Positions 34,873 to 46,276 of a stretch of DNA of 64,000 nt are shown here, piece by piece. The stretch's first letter is position 1. Each line of letters opens with the position of its first letter. The notes beneath the pieces are model-generated. The model had not been told where the DNA came from, did no database searches, and saw only the letters and a program-made list of their open reading frames with translations. Source of the stretch: Aquanectria penicillioides (taxonomy: Eukaryota > Ascomycota > Sordariomycetes > Hypocreales > Nectriaceae). The translations under genes and the position numbers were made by a program. The stretch spans positions 6,572,001 to 6,636,000 of the forward strand of contig PYIU01000002.1 of assembly GCA_003415625.1 (NCBI GenBank), in the 5' to 3' direction.

Positions 34873-37589
34873 AGAAAGGGAGCTTGGTAAAGGCAGAAAC
34901 AAAAGAAGGGATGTAAGCTAGAATGTCCAGTTGCTTCCCCTGATCTAGTTAGTACATATTATGATAATGAAAACAATAACTCAATCTGCTGTCCGCTGAA
35001 GTGATTTTAGATTTTCATTGTAGGTTTGGGGTGGCGTGAAGATCTTAAGAAGCATCATCTAGTTTTCCTTTTGAAATATAATGTGAATTCCTATGAAAAA
35101 CACCAAGGTCTTGTCATAAGATAAAAGCCCAGATGAACTTGAAGGACATGGAGTCCTTCACTAGGCAGAACCACCAAATACCAGGTTATCAAATACGGAA
35201 TACCATGTCTTCACGTCCCAAACCCTCTCAATAGTATCAATGCCTCCAAATCCGGGATGAAACTGCATTTTCTTTTCGTTTGATATGAAATGCCAAGCTG
35301 GAAATCTCAGTCATTGTGGATCACAATGCGACTTGTAGGGAAAGTGCGAACCCAACTATACACCTAGCAAGGCCTAAGTATGGTCCAATCAACATCGTGC
35401 AATATTCTCAAATTGAAATAATGGAACTTATCAATATACTTCCAGGATAAATGCTGGTTTGCTGACATTCAGTACTGATAGTCCTAGTCAAAATGATCGA
35501 GTTACGGCCCTGGAGGTTTCAAGAAGAACTTTGAAGCTCGACAGTCCCTGTGTCATATTATAGCCTAAGACCATAAACTTTCAAAGTTGATTACGGTTAA
35601 ATTTACAATTAATAAGGTTTATCTTCATACTCATAGAATGGATGCAAGAGAAAACAGTGCAGTGAGGACTTGAGAGCATACGGAGGGGTGAGATGAAATG
35701 CTGATACGAATCCATCTGTTGCAAACGGGACATGCAAATCAGTGCCATAAAATGGGTTACTCGCCTGATAGCCCACATGTGATCTACGCAATTTGATTGA
35801 GAAATGTGGCATTAGATCCGGCTAGCATGTGATGGTATCAGATCACTGCAGACAAGGGTCCGACCCGAGCCGAGGCTTTGGCGCCATAGCGGTTGATTTG
35901 TTTTTAAGGGTCGGGAAATGAGCGGAGAAGTAAACGGCCTAATATAGGGGTTCGTATCAGGCCTGGGGTGTGAATGTATCTACAAAGACCATCAGTTCAA
36001 CTAAAAGTGCCCAGGTGCCAGTCTTGTTCAGAATGTCGCCGACCTTGAAACTCTTGACTTCAGTCTCGCAGTGGAGTCATGGCTTGGTTCGACGAGAGAG
36101 TGGATTTTGAATGATGTATTAATGAATCAGAACTTTATTGCATTGTTATTATTGCTTGTAGGCTTAAAAAAATAAATGGCTCTCGATCTCACAGGAACGG
36201 CTCAGGCAAGGAATCACCATGTGATGAGGAACCGCACAGGCGGTGAGTGAGCAGCCCACACAAGAAATCTAAATTTCAACCGCAGACCAGCAGCGTGACC
36301 CCCGCTCGTCAACAATGAGAATGAGGAAACTGTTGAAGCCCAATAAACCGGACTTTGACATCGGGAGCTCGGCACTGATCAAACCCCGAGAGATGGTGGC
36401 CAGGCTCTCTGGTTATCTTGGTTAGCTCCGCTTCCAAGTGTCAATGCTCAGTACTATACGGAGTAGTAGCTAGTGTTTAGCTTGTGTGGCTTTATTGAGG
36501 CTCTCTTGTGTTCACTAAATTTGAGTCTTGGTTTTTCTTCTGTTCTTCGTCAAGGAGTACCGCTCGGCTGCTCTCGTCCGCAATCACCTACCACTTGGAG
36601 ATCCCACCCCCCTCTCAGTGACTAAATCTAGCCACGATCAAGCCGAAGCCGCTGTGGAGCTTTGAGCTCATAAAGATGGACCGGCCATTAGGCTACCACA
36701 TAAACTAGTCAATCATATCTTTGTGTTTCCCGAAGCTACCGCGAAGTGCCGAAGTACCGAAGCATAAGCACGCGGTGACCGTTGACCATGATCCCTTTGT
36801 AGCACTAGCATCAGATACCGCTACTAACGCGGAGTCCCCACACCCCTGTTCCCCATTTCACCCAGAACCCCGAAAAGAACCCTGAAAGGGACCCTTGGAG
36901 GATCCTTGAAAGCAAGCTGGAGCGTTCCCTTCGGGTAGCTTGGGCTGCGATGGGGCCCTAGATCAGCCAATTGAGTGTGTTTCGGCCACTGGCGTTGCGC
37001 TAACCAGCTCCTCTTGAGCCCTAGGAGCCGGAACCCGCTCACGTCTTCATAGTCTAACGGGCAAAATGCAAACGGTCCAAAGTTTACGTGTTAGTGGCCT
37101 TATCTCTTTACTTGAGGCCACTCTAGCCTTTTTCTTCCCCGCTTAGAACTCCGCCTTACGACGTGAGATAACACCATGGTCAACGGACCCAGGAGGTGGG
37201 TGTGACGCGCTGAGCAGGCCGCTGGTTGATTTGATGTCCACATCATGACCGAAACTTGCATGTCGTTTCAAACTCGGCCATTCATCATGCGAGTTTCTGC
37301 TTGCTGTGCCCAGACAACTATGTCGGGTTTTCTTAGTGCCCCCGCTGTGATTACATCACCCTATAGACCGGAGGGGACGCTTCCGTCACCTCATAGCTGT
37401 CCTCCTGTCCTCTCGCTGGCCGCTCGCGGAGTTGATTGACGCGAAAGCCAAGTCACCCATGTATTTACGATCAAACTGAAAGAAGAAAGGGAAGACTGCA
37501 GGCTCAATTCTAGGTACCGCCGGCTTAGCTCCAAACCTTGACATACCGTCTAACATTCAGAACTAGCACACTGTGATAAGCTGATAGAA
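34873..37589. other. Gene-free region
   Basis: About 2.7 kb with no supported coding, RNA or repeat feature. The short frames have no protein-like character. Confidence 0.5.
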
Positions 37590-38162
37590 ATGAAGGCCCG
37601 GCAAAAGCTTACCGTTTCCATACCCATCTCCAAAAATCTCCCTCCTCAAAATATGATCGCATATCTCCAAAACTATACCCCAACCTTGAGGCACAACCGG
37701 TCTGTCACCAGTTTTCAGGAGATCGCATGTAACCCCAACGATATCATCATCGACACATACTTTGGGCCCTGGGATAGCACTGTCCGCGCCTTCCAAATCC
37801 ACGAAGTCACGGAACTGGTCCCAGGCCTCACCGCTCAAGCAATTTGGCTAGTGATCTTCCAGTCCGCTGCTGATGGCGTCCGCACTCGTGCTTTTAACAG
37901 TAGGGTCGGGACCACAATATGGGGATCTTGGACAGTCCGCCGACGTCAGAACGTGAAGGCGCCGACAGCCTCCTTGGGCCCCTCACATCCAGCGATGGAT
38001 ATGGTAGAAGAATGGGAGTTGCATGACGAGGTGTCTATAGAGTGCAATAAGATGCTGATGCCATTCACATCCCAATATACTCTGGAAATCCATCGAGAAG
38101 TCACTCAGAAGCTTGTGAGCGCAGCCGCTAAAGGCTACTGTGATGGCACTCTGTTCCAATGA
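37590..38162 (+). CDS. DUF7053-like fungal protein
   Basis: Intronless frame of 190 residues. The order of features matches a fungal family with a helix-grip (SRPBCC-like) fold known as DUF7053. An N-terminal segment with LTVSIPISKNLPPQ and a helix comes first, then a central variable strand region. A C-terminal WELHDEVSIECNKMLMPF strand pair follows, with a last long helix ending in VTQKLVSAAAKG. Family assignment is from pattern memory. Function unknown; such folds often bind lipids or small hydrophobic molecules. No clear operon-like partner. Confidence 0.7.
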   Translation: MKARQKLTVSIPISKNLPPQNMIAYLQNYTPTLRHNRSVTSFQEIACNPNDIIIDTYFGPWDSTVRAFQIHEVTELVPGLTAQAIWLVIFQSAADGVRTRAFNSRVGTTIWGSWTVRRRQNVKAPTASLGPSHPAMDMVEEWELHDEVSIECNKMLMPFTSQYTLEIHREVTQKLVSAAAKGYCDGTLFQ

Positions 38163-39308
38163 CATCCATATGCCTGCCATACAACTATCTAGTCTGCGAC
38201 AGAAGGTTCAATCTATGTCACTGCTGACTACGCGACTACAGCGTAACATAGGTTTCAAGCTTCAATGTGAAGAGCGGAGGCACTCTATGTGGGTTTGTCT
38301 GTCATGGGCAGTGACGAAGATTTCGGGTTGCGACTGACCTTGGGGTCTATGACTGGCTCCCAAACATCCTGCATATATGCTGATGGACCTTCGAACCTTA
38401 CTCATCATTGACGGAGGTGAGGACTGGGATGCGCACACCACTTTCGACAACACATGGCGAGAGGTCGAATGCACCATCGGATGCGACTCGAAACTCTCCA
38501 CCATGCGTTGGGGTTGGGACAAAGTGTCGGGCTATCCAGAGCCACCTTGTCTCCATGTAGTCACTGTTGGATTGTTCCTCAGATTTGCATTGGGTCACGT
38601 AATATGGCTGAAAGATAAGGAAACAACCGAGAGTTCTCAAGCATTCCATGGCAGGCATATTTGCTATCAGGACTGAAGAGCGACAAGCTGGATGGGCTGT
38701 GATGTTAGGACGAATATCTCGAGGGTGAGACAGGACACAAACTGGAAAGACATCCCGGCAATTGATAGAAACGGATTCGGAGAAAGTCTGGGCAAATATA
38801 GAACAAGATGAATATACACGTTTCTCTTGGCAACCACTCTCATTTTTTCTCTTGTTTAACATGAAACAGCACCGTCCCGAAGGTTTCCTGACAAACCGGA
38901 GGAGACGTAGCTCATATTGATGGGCACATATATGGTGTGATCTGATGTTACTACGCGCATTCAATTATCAAGGCTAACACTTGTTAATTGATAATTCATT
39001 ATTCAACAGTATTCAGTAGGTTTTGGGAACATGATGTAACATTGTCGACGTCACCGTGTCTATGCTGCCAGGCAGATTTGACTGATGGAACGGAGGGAGG
39101 ATGCCAAGACCTGTAAAGGAGCCAATGAAAAGCGAGCTGAGGAAATTAGGCAGACACCAGACTTAGCCACTAATGAAACTCTCTCCCAACACCTCATGCA
39201 TTGGCAATGTGCGGTCAAATTACATCATCACTGGAATTTCTGGCAAGCGATCTGGAATTGAACCTGGATTCTCTTTACACGATCTGAAAGAAACCAACCC
39301 GTGGTGGA
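38163..39308. other. Intergenic region
   Basis: No supported gene. Open frames on both strands around 38377-38964 have no recognisable features. Confidence 0.45.
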
Positions 39309-39850
39309 ATGGACCTTTCTCAGTTGATATCTGACGTTATTGGAGAACTTCTTTTCGTCGCCGGCTCCGAGCTTGCCATGGCCATGACCTCCGCTTTCAA
39401 TGGAACGACCACCAAGTCTCTCACAACCTACTCTCCGGCGCCAGATATACAAAATTCGGAATTAGATAGCGGAAAGGCCAATGCGAAATCAATATCTCAA
39501 ATCGAAACGATGACCTCGCAGCATACAAGCAAAGCAACAGAGGAGGAGAAGGATGTCGGTATGTAATTGCGGAAAGCTGTGGAATTTTTCCCATGACCAA
39601 CAACATAGGTCCGTCGCTTGAAACCTGTAATGAAAAAACGGGGAAGAATATTGGTGACGATACGGATTCAGTTGTGGGCGAAAGGGAAACGGCCGAACAA
39701 CGTCGAAGACGCCTACAGAGGCAGAAGGCAGCAGAAGAAGATAGTTTCTTAGGCAACATTGTAAGTTTACAATTACAATGGTGCTTGCCATGTATTTTAT
39801 ACTAACCTGCATAGGCGACATTTTTTGCCGGTTTCAGTTCCCTTTTTTGA
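39309..39850 (+). CDS. Small hypothetical protein
   Basis: Proposed three-exon gene: 39309-39558, 39609-39760 and 39815-39850, joining in phase to 145 residues. The introns are 50 and 54 bp; the second has an ACTAAC branch site close to its AG, which supports it. The protein has a hydrophobic N-terminus (LISDVIGELLFVAG), a Ser/Thr/Lys-rich middle, and a basic helix REAEQRRRRLQRQK-like segment. An alternative acceptor at 39837 would instead give a longer hydrophobic tail ending at 39948. No family recognised. Confidence 0.45.
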
Positions 39851-39948
39851 TACCAATGATGGGCGATATGCTCACAATGTTGGGTGGCTTATTACTCGCT
39901 TCACTGAAAGGCGTTACGTTTTTCACCTTTGAGAATCTGTCTTATTGA

Positions 39949-40324
39949 GGATATTTAGAAAGGAACAATAAAGCCAATATCAAACATTTCAACTTTTATC
40001 CAGCCTATACCCCTATCAAAGGGAGTTTGATGTCTCGGCATGGTGCCAGTACTAGTCTCAATGTGAACAAAAACGTGCCCAATTTTGGCTTCGGAGCACG
40101 CAGGTGAACTTGTTACATTTCTTCGCGGGGTGTGTGGGTCACGTTTGCAGATGCAGATGCAACTCCACACTCTCCCCATTTAGCCAACGTACTACCGGGT
40201 ATTACATTATCAAGGGCGCGCTCTTGGGCGGGGAAGTACTGTTCCGCTGCCGAGGAAGAAGACTGACGGCTAGTCTCTCGCAATCAAAGAGTCATTTTAG
40301 ATGCAACCACATCATTATCACATA
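39949..40324. other. Promoter region of the aldoxime dehydratase gene
   Basis: 376 bp with no gene seen. Confidence 0.4.
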
Positions 40325-41419
40325 ATGACTTCTATTGAACGTACATATCCGCTCCACAAGCCTAAAAACCACATCCCGCCAATTCCTCGATGGCAACTTC
40401 GTCTTGAAGGCTGCGAGGCTGTGCACACGGCATATATCGGTGTCCAGCAGCATTCTAAAGCGGTAGGATCAGATGAAGCTCGGCTCAAGGCTGTCAGTGC
40501 CTTTGAGACATGGATGAGCCAGTCGCCTGACGATGGCCCCTTGGCGATGGAGGCATTCGCATTTCTCGACGGGAATGACGCAAAGAATGCGATTATCTGG
40601 GTTTGTTACTGGGCTGACAAATCCAAATATGAAGACTGTCTAGGGCGTCTTGTCTTGGAGTCGATGTTCTTGAGCTTGCCTGAAATTAGTCGTGCGTCCA
40701 TCGGGATTTGGCTTGAAGGCTTCTCAACACCCACATCTCGATTGGAAACGAACTACTCTGGGCTTGACTATCTACCCGGGTTGGCAAGATTACCGGGATC
40801 TACCACTGAGGAACATTCATTATCGGCATACTGGGGAGCAGCGAGGGATCGTATCCCAGACTCTGCACACGATTTGTTTGCGAAGACGGAACCGAGTCTA
40901 CCAAAACAGGTTCCCAAGGGACTTGGGCAGCATCTTGTGGGAACCAACCTCAAGAACGTCGTTCATATACGTTCAGGTCAGTTTTGGGAGAACTGCAACG
41001 CGACCGAGAGTGCATCATACGAAGAAAAGCTTGAGCCGACGCTTCGAGCAGGCCTCCAGTATCTTTGGGACAACTCCGTAGAAAGTGGCGCCATGGGAGT
41101 GCGATATCTTCTCAACCAAGACTCTTTGTCGCAAGACGTCGATTATTCTAAAAAGGAGTCGTGCGTCGCGGGGTTCTTTACCAACTTGGAGAACTTGGAA
41201 ACTTGGGCAAAAACTCACCGATCACATCTGGCGATTTTTCGAGGGGCCTTGGCTCATGCCAAAACGTTTGGCCAAGACAGAAAATTCAGGACTTGGCATG
41301 AAGTGTCCGTTTTGAGGAGTGGAGATGCGAGGTTTGAGTACGTCAACTGTTTACCTGACACAGGCGTGATCAGGTTCGTAGAGTTGGCCGTGAAGGATAT
41401 CTCAGCTCACGGTCAATAA
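40325..41419 (+). CDS. Haem-containing aldoxime dehydratase
   Basis: Cytosolic haem enzyme of the phenylacetaldoxime dehydratase (Oxd) family, which dehydrates aldoximes to nitriles. Intronless, 364 residues from the ATG at 40325 (an in-frame ATG eight codons upstream is possible). The segment WAKTHRSHLAIFRG (His298/His301) corresponds to the region of the proximal haem ligand in bacterial Oxd enzymes. RTWHEVSVL (His325) corresponds to the distal catalytic His region, and FEYVNCLPDTG is the conserved C-terminal block. No nitrilase, nitrile hydratase or oxime-forming P450 is in the window, so the physiological substrate is open. The gene converges on the zinc-cluster/ankyrin gene with 158 bp between stops. 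Confidence 0.9.
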   Translation: MTSIERTYPLHKPKNHIPPIPRWQLRLEGCEAVHTAYIGVQQHSKAVGSDEARLKAVSAFETWMSQSPDDGPLAMEAFAFLDGNDAKNAIIWVCYWADKSKYEDCLGRLVLESMFLSLPEISRASIGIWLEGFSTPTSRLETNYSGLDYLPGLARLPGSTTEEHSLSAYWGAARDRIPDSAHDLFAKTEPSLPKQVPKGLGQHLVGTNLKNVVHIRSGQFWENCNATESASYEEKLEPTLRAGLQYLWDNSVESGAMGVRYLLNQDSLSQDVDYSKKESCVAGFFTNLENLETWAKTHRSHLAIFRGALAHAKTFGQDRKFRTWHEVSVLRSGDARFEYVNCLPDTGVIRFVELAVKDISAHGQ

Positions 41420-41577
41420 ACTTGTCCGTTCCAATCAATATCCCAGACTATGTCAATAAATTTACAGCTCTGCAGTTATGAAGACCTAGAGCATGTTTAT
41501 CTCGAGTTATTGAGTATTCTACCTATCAATTATAAACAACGGTCTCCCAATGCTTCGATGCTTACGAATTATTCCCC

Positions 41578-43235
41578 TCACTGCGCTCCCCACCAAGACA
41601 AACTATCATTGCTTTTGAGCAGAGAGGGGTCTCTCCAGTCTTTATCAGGGACAGGGAAAAGGTCTGGCCGGATATGGTCGGCATGAGGAAACTCGGATTC
41701 TAGAGCCCAGTCCCATTGCTCGGAAGACACCAAACGATGTGCTATCCGATATTCAGCCAAGCTCATCCCACCTTGATCCCTCTCTGTGGTTATTTCCCAC
41801 TTTTCTCTTAGTTGCAAGGTCGTATCGAGAAGCTTCTTGAAAATGGCGTCCGTCGTCGCATACCATAATGGGGTTCGGCCAGCACGGTCTTTGACCAGAG
41901 CGCATTCTTGATCAGCGAAAATCAAAGAATTGCATATCTTGATGTTTCCAGATATTGCAGCTAAGTGCAGAGCGGTCTGTAAATTGCAGTCTTTTTTCCT
42001 GAGATCCAAGCCCGGGCTTCTCAAAAGCAGGTCCGCTTCGGCTTCCATGTCGAGGAGGACTGCAAGATGCAGACTGGTGCGGCCGTCGGGGCCTATTTTC
42101 AACCGTGCAGAGTGCCTGCACATATATTGAAAAAGGTTCCTCCAGTCAGATGGAGACTCGCCTCGGTTTATCTGGTTTCCTAGGAGAGCCAGAGTGTCGT
42201 CAAATCCGATCCAGCTTTTAACGAGGACGGTTGCCATTGCGTATGACAGGTTCGAAGCCGGAGGAACCGACGTACTCAGCAAATTTGGGCGGATCATGGA
42301 TGGCCAAGCCCAAAAGCTAGAAGTTGCACAGCTGCCCTGAATTCCAAATTTCCGAGCTACATTCGCAAAATGGGCCGGGATATCGCATTGCTTGAGTGCC
42401 TCGACAAGAAGCTCATCAGGCTGTCGTCGGCTAAGAATGATGCTTTTTTGGCCGTAAATAATTCCTTGCGATATTTGGCCGTCGTTGATCAGACTCGAAG
42501 CTCTTCTGCGAATGGAATCGGCAATAATTGTGGGCTGTAACATAACTGGCCTTGCTTCGGCATAAAGTGCAGGAGAAGTCATATTAACCAAGACTCCGGA
42601 TAATGGGTCAGCCAGGGTATTTAATGCTGACTCCAGAAGTACCCTGGCACCAGGTTCCTGCTCTGTTTCGAGTCTTTTGTCGATTTCTACTTCTAGAAGT
42701 GGCTTGAATGTTTTGAGAAAATCGGACAAGGCCATCATCCTGGCTCGAAAAGAGCCATAAACGAGATGATAGTGTATGGGTAGTCTTTTAATCGCACTAT
42801 GATATGCTGTTTCTTGCTCGACAAATTCAGCTGCAATGAGTTGTAATATTCCGATGGCGTTGCTCCTGTGACCAGACAATCAGCATCAGAGCATTTTCTG
42901 TGCCTGAATTAATTCTTACTCACAAATCTTTGTAGTCCCAATGTAGGTCGTCTACCTCCAGCTCAATATTTTGAGATCCAGTGATGCCGATCATTTCCAT
43001 AGCATCTACTCGGTCTGATTTTCGAGGTCGGCTCTTTCTGGACGGCGGAGAGCATTTAAGCCCCCTGTCCTTACAACGGGAGCATCTTTCAGGCCATTTT
43101 CTGGGCTGCGGGTCACACTAGCCACCCAAATTAGCATCAGGACATACAAATGGAGAATGGTGCATTGCACCGAGACAAAGGCGGCATCTCAAGTACCTTC
43201 TTTTTATCTCTTCTACAGAAAGTGCAATTCCACAT
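41578..43235 (-). CDS. Zn(II)2Cys6-type zinc cluster protein with ankyrin repeats
   Basis: Three exons on the minus strand (43235-43197, 43117-42924, 42865-41578) join in phase to 506 residues; introns are 79 and 58 bp. The 13-codon first exon MWNCTFCRRDKKK is joined to CDPQPRKW and then CSRCKDRGLKC, completing a binuclear cluster (spacing 2-6-10-2-6) right at the N-terminus, followed by a basic SRKSRPRK patch. The middle is helical. The C-terminal third has ankyrin repeats (GRTSLHLAV, QTALHLAAISGN, GRTPLWYAT). A zinc cluster with ankyrins is a known but uncommon fungal layout. Role unknown: DNA-binding regulator or immune-like sensor. The intron splits the cluster exactly between its second and third Cys groups. 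Confidence 0.85.
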
Positions 43236-44023
43236 TTGGAGCCTTCGGGTTGATTGGCTCGGCCGACTGTCAGAAATCGATATTTCTGGGCTAGGTGGTG
43301 ACGCAATGTGATTGTCTCGAGGCCCAACTCTGGTCTCACCACGAGAAGCCATGGTTCAGCTGATGGGAGGCGGCAACACGCGTAAGCATTTGTCAGTGCT
43401 CCGATGGTCGACTGTTGGTTTTCTGCCTGGAAAGGAAGAGGCCCTAGTTCGAATATGTTGATTCTTGCTTCCGTAGTGAGGGCTGGGCATGAGCAAGCAG
43501 TTATAATGCGACGAGGTGCGACAAGCCATGATGAGGTGAAGATGAGGCAGACTTCACATGGCTCAAACATAATGCCATCGTGGGGTGATCGCATTCAGCT
43601 GGGTCAAGATGATTTGCAGTCTGTACAGGCTGGCGAGGTGGCAGTGTTGCGCGGTGCGAATCTGGCGAATAAGCGCCATCGCCTGAGCCTCAGAGACCTG
43701 CATGGCTCTGCCCACGTCGCATTTGTCGCACTTTGTCGGAGCCAGTGGGGTGATCGAACAATGGCTGGTGATTGAAAGTCATTCGATCTCGCAGACACAC
43801 TGAGGAAGTTTGGTGAATCTTTCGCACTTGATCGCACCTCGTCGGGCTTCGAACTCAATGGCCTTTTTGTGGTGAGATCCATCCCCATGGTCGCTTCTTC
43901 ATGTCACATTGCAATTTCAAGGACTTTGCGCCAGAGACTCAAATAAATTGCAGTCTTGCACACAGCTTCTTGCGGTTCACCCAACTTTTCAAGAGTCTTA
44001 AACCCAACTGCTGCATTGACAGT
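43236..44023. other. Region between two divergent genes
   Basis: Promoter of the zinc-cluster/ankyrin gene and of the small membrane protein gene. The open frame upstream of 43235 could in principle add N-terminal sequence but shows no conserved motif. Confidence 0.4.
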
Positions 44024-44348
44024 ATGCCACCCCCTCTCATTGCTCGAGACCCTGGTCTCAGTGGAGATGCACCAAGTTCCCAGTTTAATAAAAATGACAC
44101 TCTCACACTGTCGTTTGAAATCATCGCCTTTCTGACTGCATTGATCAGTATCATCCTCGCATACCTACAACTTCGGTACATGAGGCGGTCCCGTGAGGCA
44201 GAGATTATGCGCCGCCAAACAGGGTTCGTAGACCTGGACCATATTTTGATTCACTCTGGACTAACAACGTTTCATTTCCAGGCAAAGCGAGGTTAGAGCT
44301 AGATGGCAAGTTTTAGTGATCGCCTCTCTTGCTTCATTACCACAATAA
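44024..44348 (+). CDS. Small single-span membrane protein (hypothetical)
   Basis: Two exons (44024-44223 and 44282-44348) spliced in phase give 88 residues. It has a Pro-rich start, a single transmembrane helix (SFEIIAFLTALISIILAYL) followed at once by a positively charged LRYMRRSREAE stretch, and after splicing a short tail. The intron is 58 bp with an ACTAAC branch site and CAG acceptor, supporting a real transcript. No family recognised. It is divergent from the zinc-cluster/ankyrin gene. Confidence 0.5.
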
Positions 44349-45502
44349 ATACAGCGCAATAGATTTTCAGGAAATGGGTCAGCTCAATTAGTGTTTGGTT
44401 TTATAATGAGGAGGTTTCGACATTCAATGTCATGGGGGGTTGGCATGTGGGGTTAAGGCGCTTGGCACACACTGTGAATATCTTTTTGGGTTCTGGCGAA
44501 ATGCGAACATGGGAGTTTAAGGCCCCAAGATTCCATTCCTCGGGCTTATATGTATTGAATACAATATCTTGCTTTTGCACCACCTGCTCTCCATGTCTGG
44601 CACTCACGTTATTCTGACAAGGACCTTATCCAATAAGCACTTGGATCTGTGGGCTGAGTCTCCTCTATCCAACCAATCCAATTCAGGTGAATAATAATCA
44701 ATCCCGTCAATCAAGAAATCCAACTTCAACTGGGTCTGTCCGAGTGCCGGTAATACGTGGAATCATTGAAATTCATCATCTCCGCGGCCCCGCCTCTAAT
44801 ACGGAATGATTCCAAACCACGGGTGATACCCGATACCGATTGCGGACCCGTGAAAACCGGAGCGTGGGGTCTGAGTCCGGGGCGTGAGATGCTCGGGAAT
44901 CAAATCAACAGGCTGCATTACCAATTTGATGCTAGATATTCTTCTCTAAAAATGGAAACAATACTCGAAAATTTCAGTTCTAGTGATATTCCACAACCCG
45001 TATATTTCCCCAAAGTGAAAATTTTATAGAATCCATCCTGGGCAGCGTTATCAAGATACCTCGGATGCATCCGACCTTCCAGATTCAGCTTTGACTTGGC
45101 GTTACTAATTCCATCAATTCCATACGTGCCCACATTGTCGATCCGGAGACCGGGTGCCTGCCAGTGGAACCCGCCCGCGCCACGTTTGCATCGGCCAAAA
45201 GCGACCGGCTCCGATTCCGCGCTATTTGACCGCAGGAGAATTAGGTACTTACATTTCCGATGATTCCACAAATGCAGAGAGGACTTTGGTTGACTAAAAC
45301 TTCCTTTTCATTGGCTGGGAACACGCGCCCTTACGTTGTCATGCGCCGACTTGAAGGGTCAAGGTTTCTTATCATCCCAAGCCAGCCAAGATATAAAGCA
45401 GGAGAAGAACCACTAGAGGGTTAAGTTTAGTCTCATCAAAATACGTCCATATCCCCAGTCTGCTCCTAAATTATTCTCGACCTCAACTTCACTTCATCAA
45501 CC
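44349..45502. other. Intergenic region
   Basis: About 1.15 kb, no supported gene. It ends in the PaiB-like gene promoter. Confidence 0.5.
45392..45397 (+). promoter_or_regulatory. TATA box of the PaiB-like gene
   Basis: TATAAA inside CAAGATATAAAG, 111 bp upstream of the ATG. Identical 12-mer to the one upstream of the FMN monooxygenase gene. Confidence 0.5.
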
Positions 45503-46276
45503 ATGCATCTGCGATCTGACCATGTAGAGAACGACCTCAAGGTCGTCCGAAAGTTGATCCGCGAGAACCCCCTTGGTTTGATCACGACTGCGATTCCTTC
45601 AGCAACGTATCCTTTCCTCCAGACTAGTCATGTTCCGTTTGTGCTGGACATCGAGGATGAGACCAGTGATACCGAGCTTGGACATCTGAGGTGCCACATG
45701 GCCAGACAAAATCCTCAATGCAAGGCCATGATCGAAAATTTGACCGAGAATCCTTCTCTCAACAACGTCATTGAGCAAGATGTCCTTGTCATTTTTAACT
45801 CTCCCGTTCAGCATTACGTCACTCCCAAATTTTACACCGAGACGAAGCCTATCAGCGGAAAAGTTGTTCCCACCTGGAACTACGCTGCGGCCCAGGTCTA
45901 CGGAAGAGCCAAGGTCTACTTTGACACCAAGTCTGACGAGACATCTGCGTTCCTTCAGCAGCAAATGGAAGATCTCAGCCACCAATCCGAAACCGCCATC
46001 ATGGGCTACACTGGCGGCGATGCACCTCGGGAGTGGACTGTTTCAGAGGCGCCGGAGAACTTCGTCAATCTCCTGAAGAAGGCCATCATTGGCATTGAAA
46101 TCACAATCACCCGTATGGAGGGCAAGTTCAAGATGAGCCAGGAAATGAGCGCGGGAGACAGGGAGGGCGTTGTGAAGGGCTTTGGACGATTGGAGTCGGA
46201 GAGGGGTCAGGCCATGTCCAAGTTGGTCCAGGAGCGAAGCGACCTAAAGGAAGCCGCCAAGAAATTGAGCAACTAA
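45503..46276 (+). CDS. PaiB-like FMN-binding protein
   Basis: Intronless, 257 residues. It belongs to the family of bacterial PaiB 'negative transcriptional regulator' proteins, which have a split-barrel FMN-binding fold; fungal members are widespread and their role is unclear. Seen: NPLGLITT and FLQTSHVPFVLD at the N-terminus, GHLRCHMARQNPQ, VIFNSPVQHYVTP, and the strongly conserved VPTWNYAAAQVYGRAK block. The C-terminus GIEITITRMEGKFKMSQ followed by a charged helix completes the domain. There is no DNA-binding motif, so a flavin enzyme or haem/flavin-related role is as likely as regulation. Confidence 0.92.
   Translation: MHLRSDHVENDLKVVRKLIRENPLGLITTAIPSATYPFLQTSHVPFVLDIEDETSDTELGHLRCHMARQNPQCKAMIENLTENPSLNNVIEQDVLVIFNSPVQHYVTPKFYTETKPISGKVVPTWNYAAAQVYGRAKVYFDTKSDETSAFLQQQMEDLSHQSETAIMGYTGGDAPREWTVSEAPENFVNLLKKAIIGIEITITRMEGKFKMSQEMSAGDREGVVKGFGRLESERGQAMSKLVQERSDLKEAAKKLSN

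Noticed and set aside
38398..38964. 188-codon minus-strand open frame
   Set aside because: No conserved motif, Cys/Arg/His-rich composition typical of a chance frame, and no promoter or splice signals.
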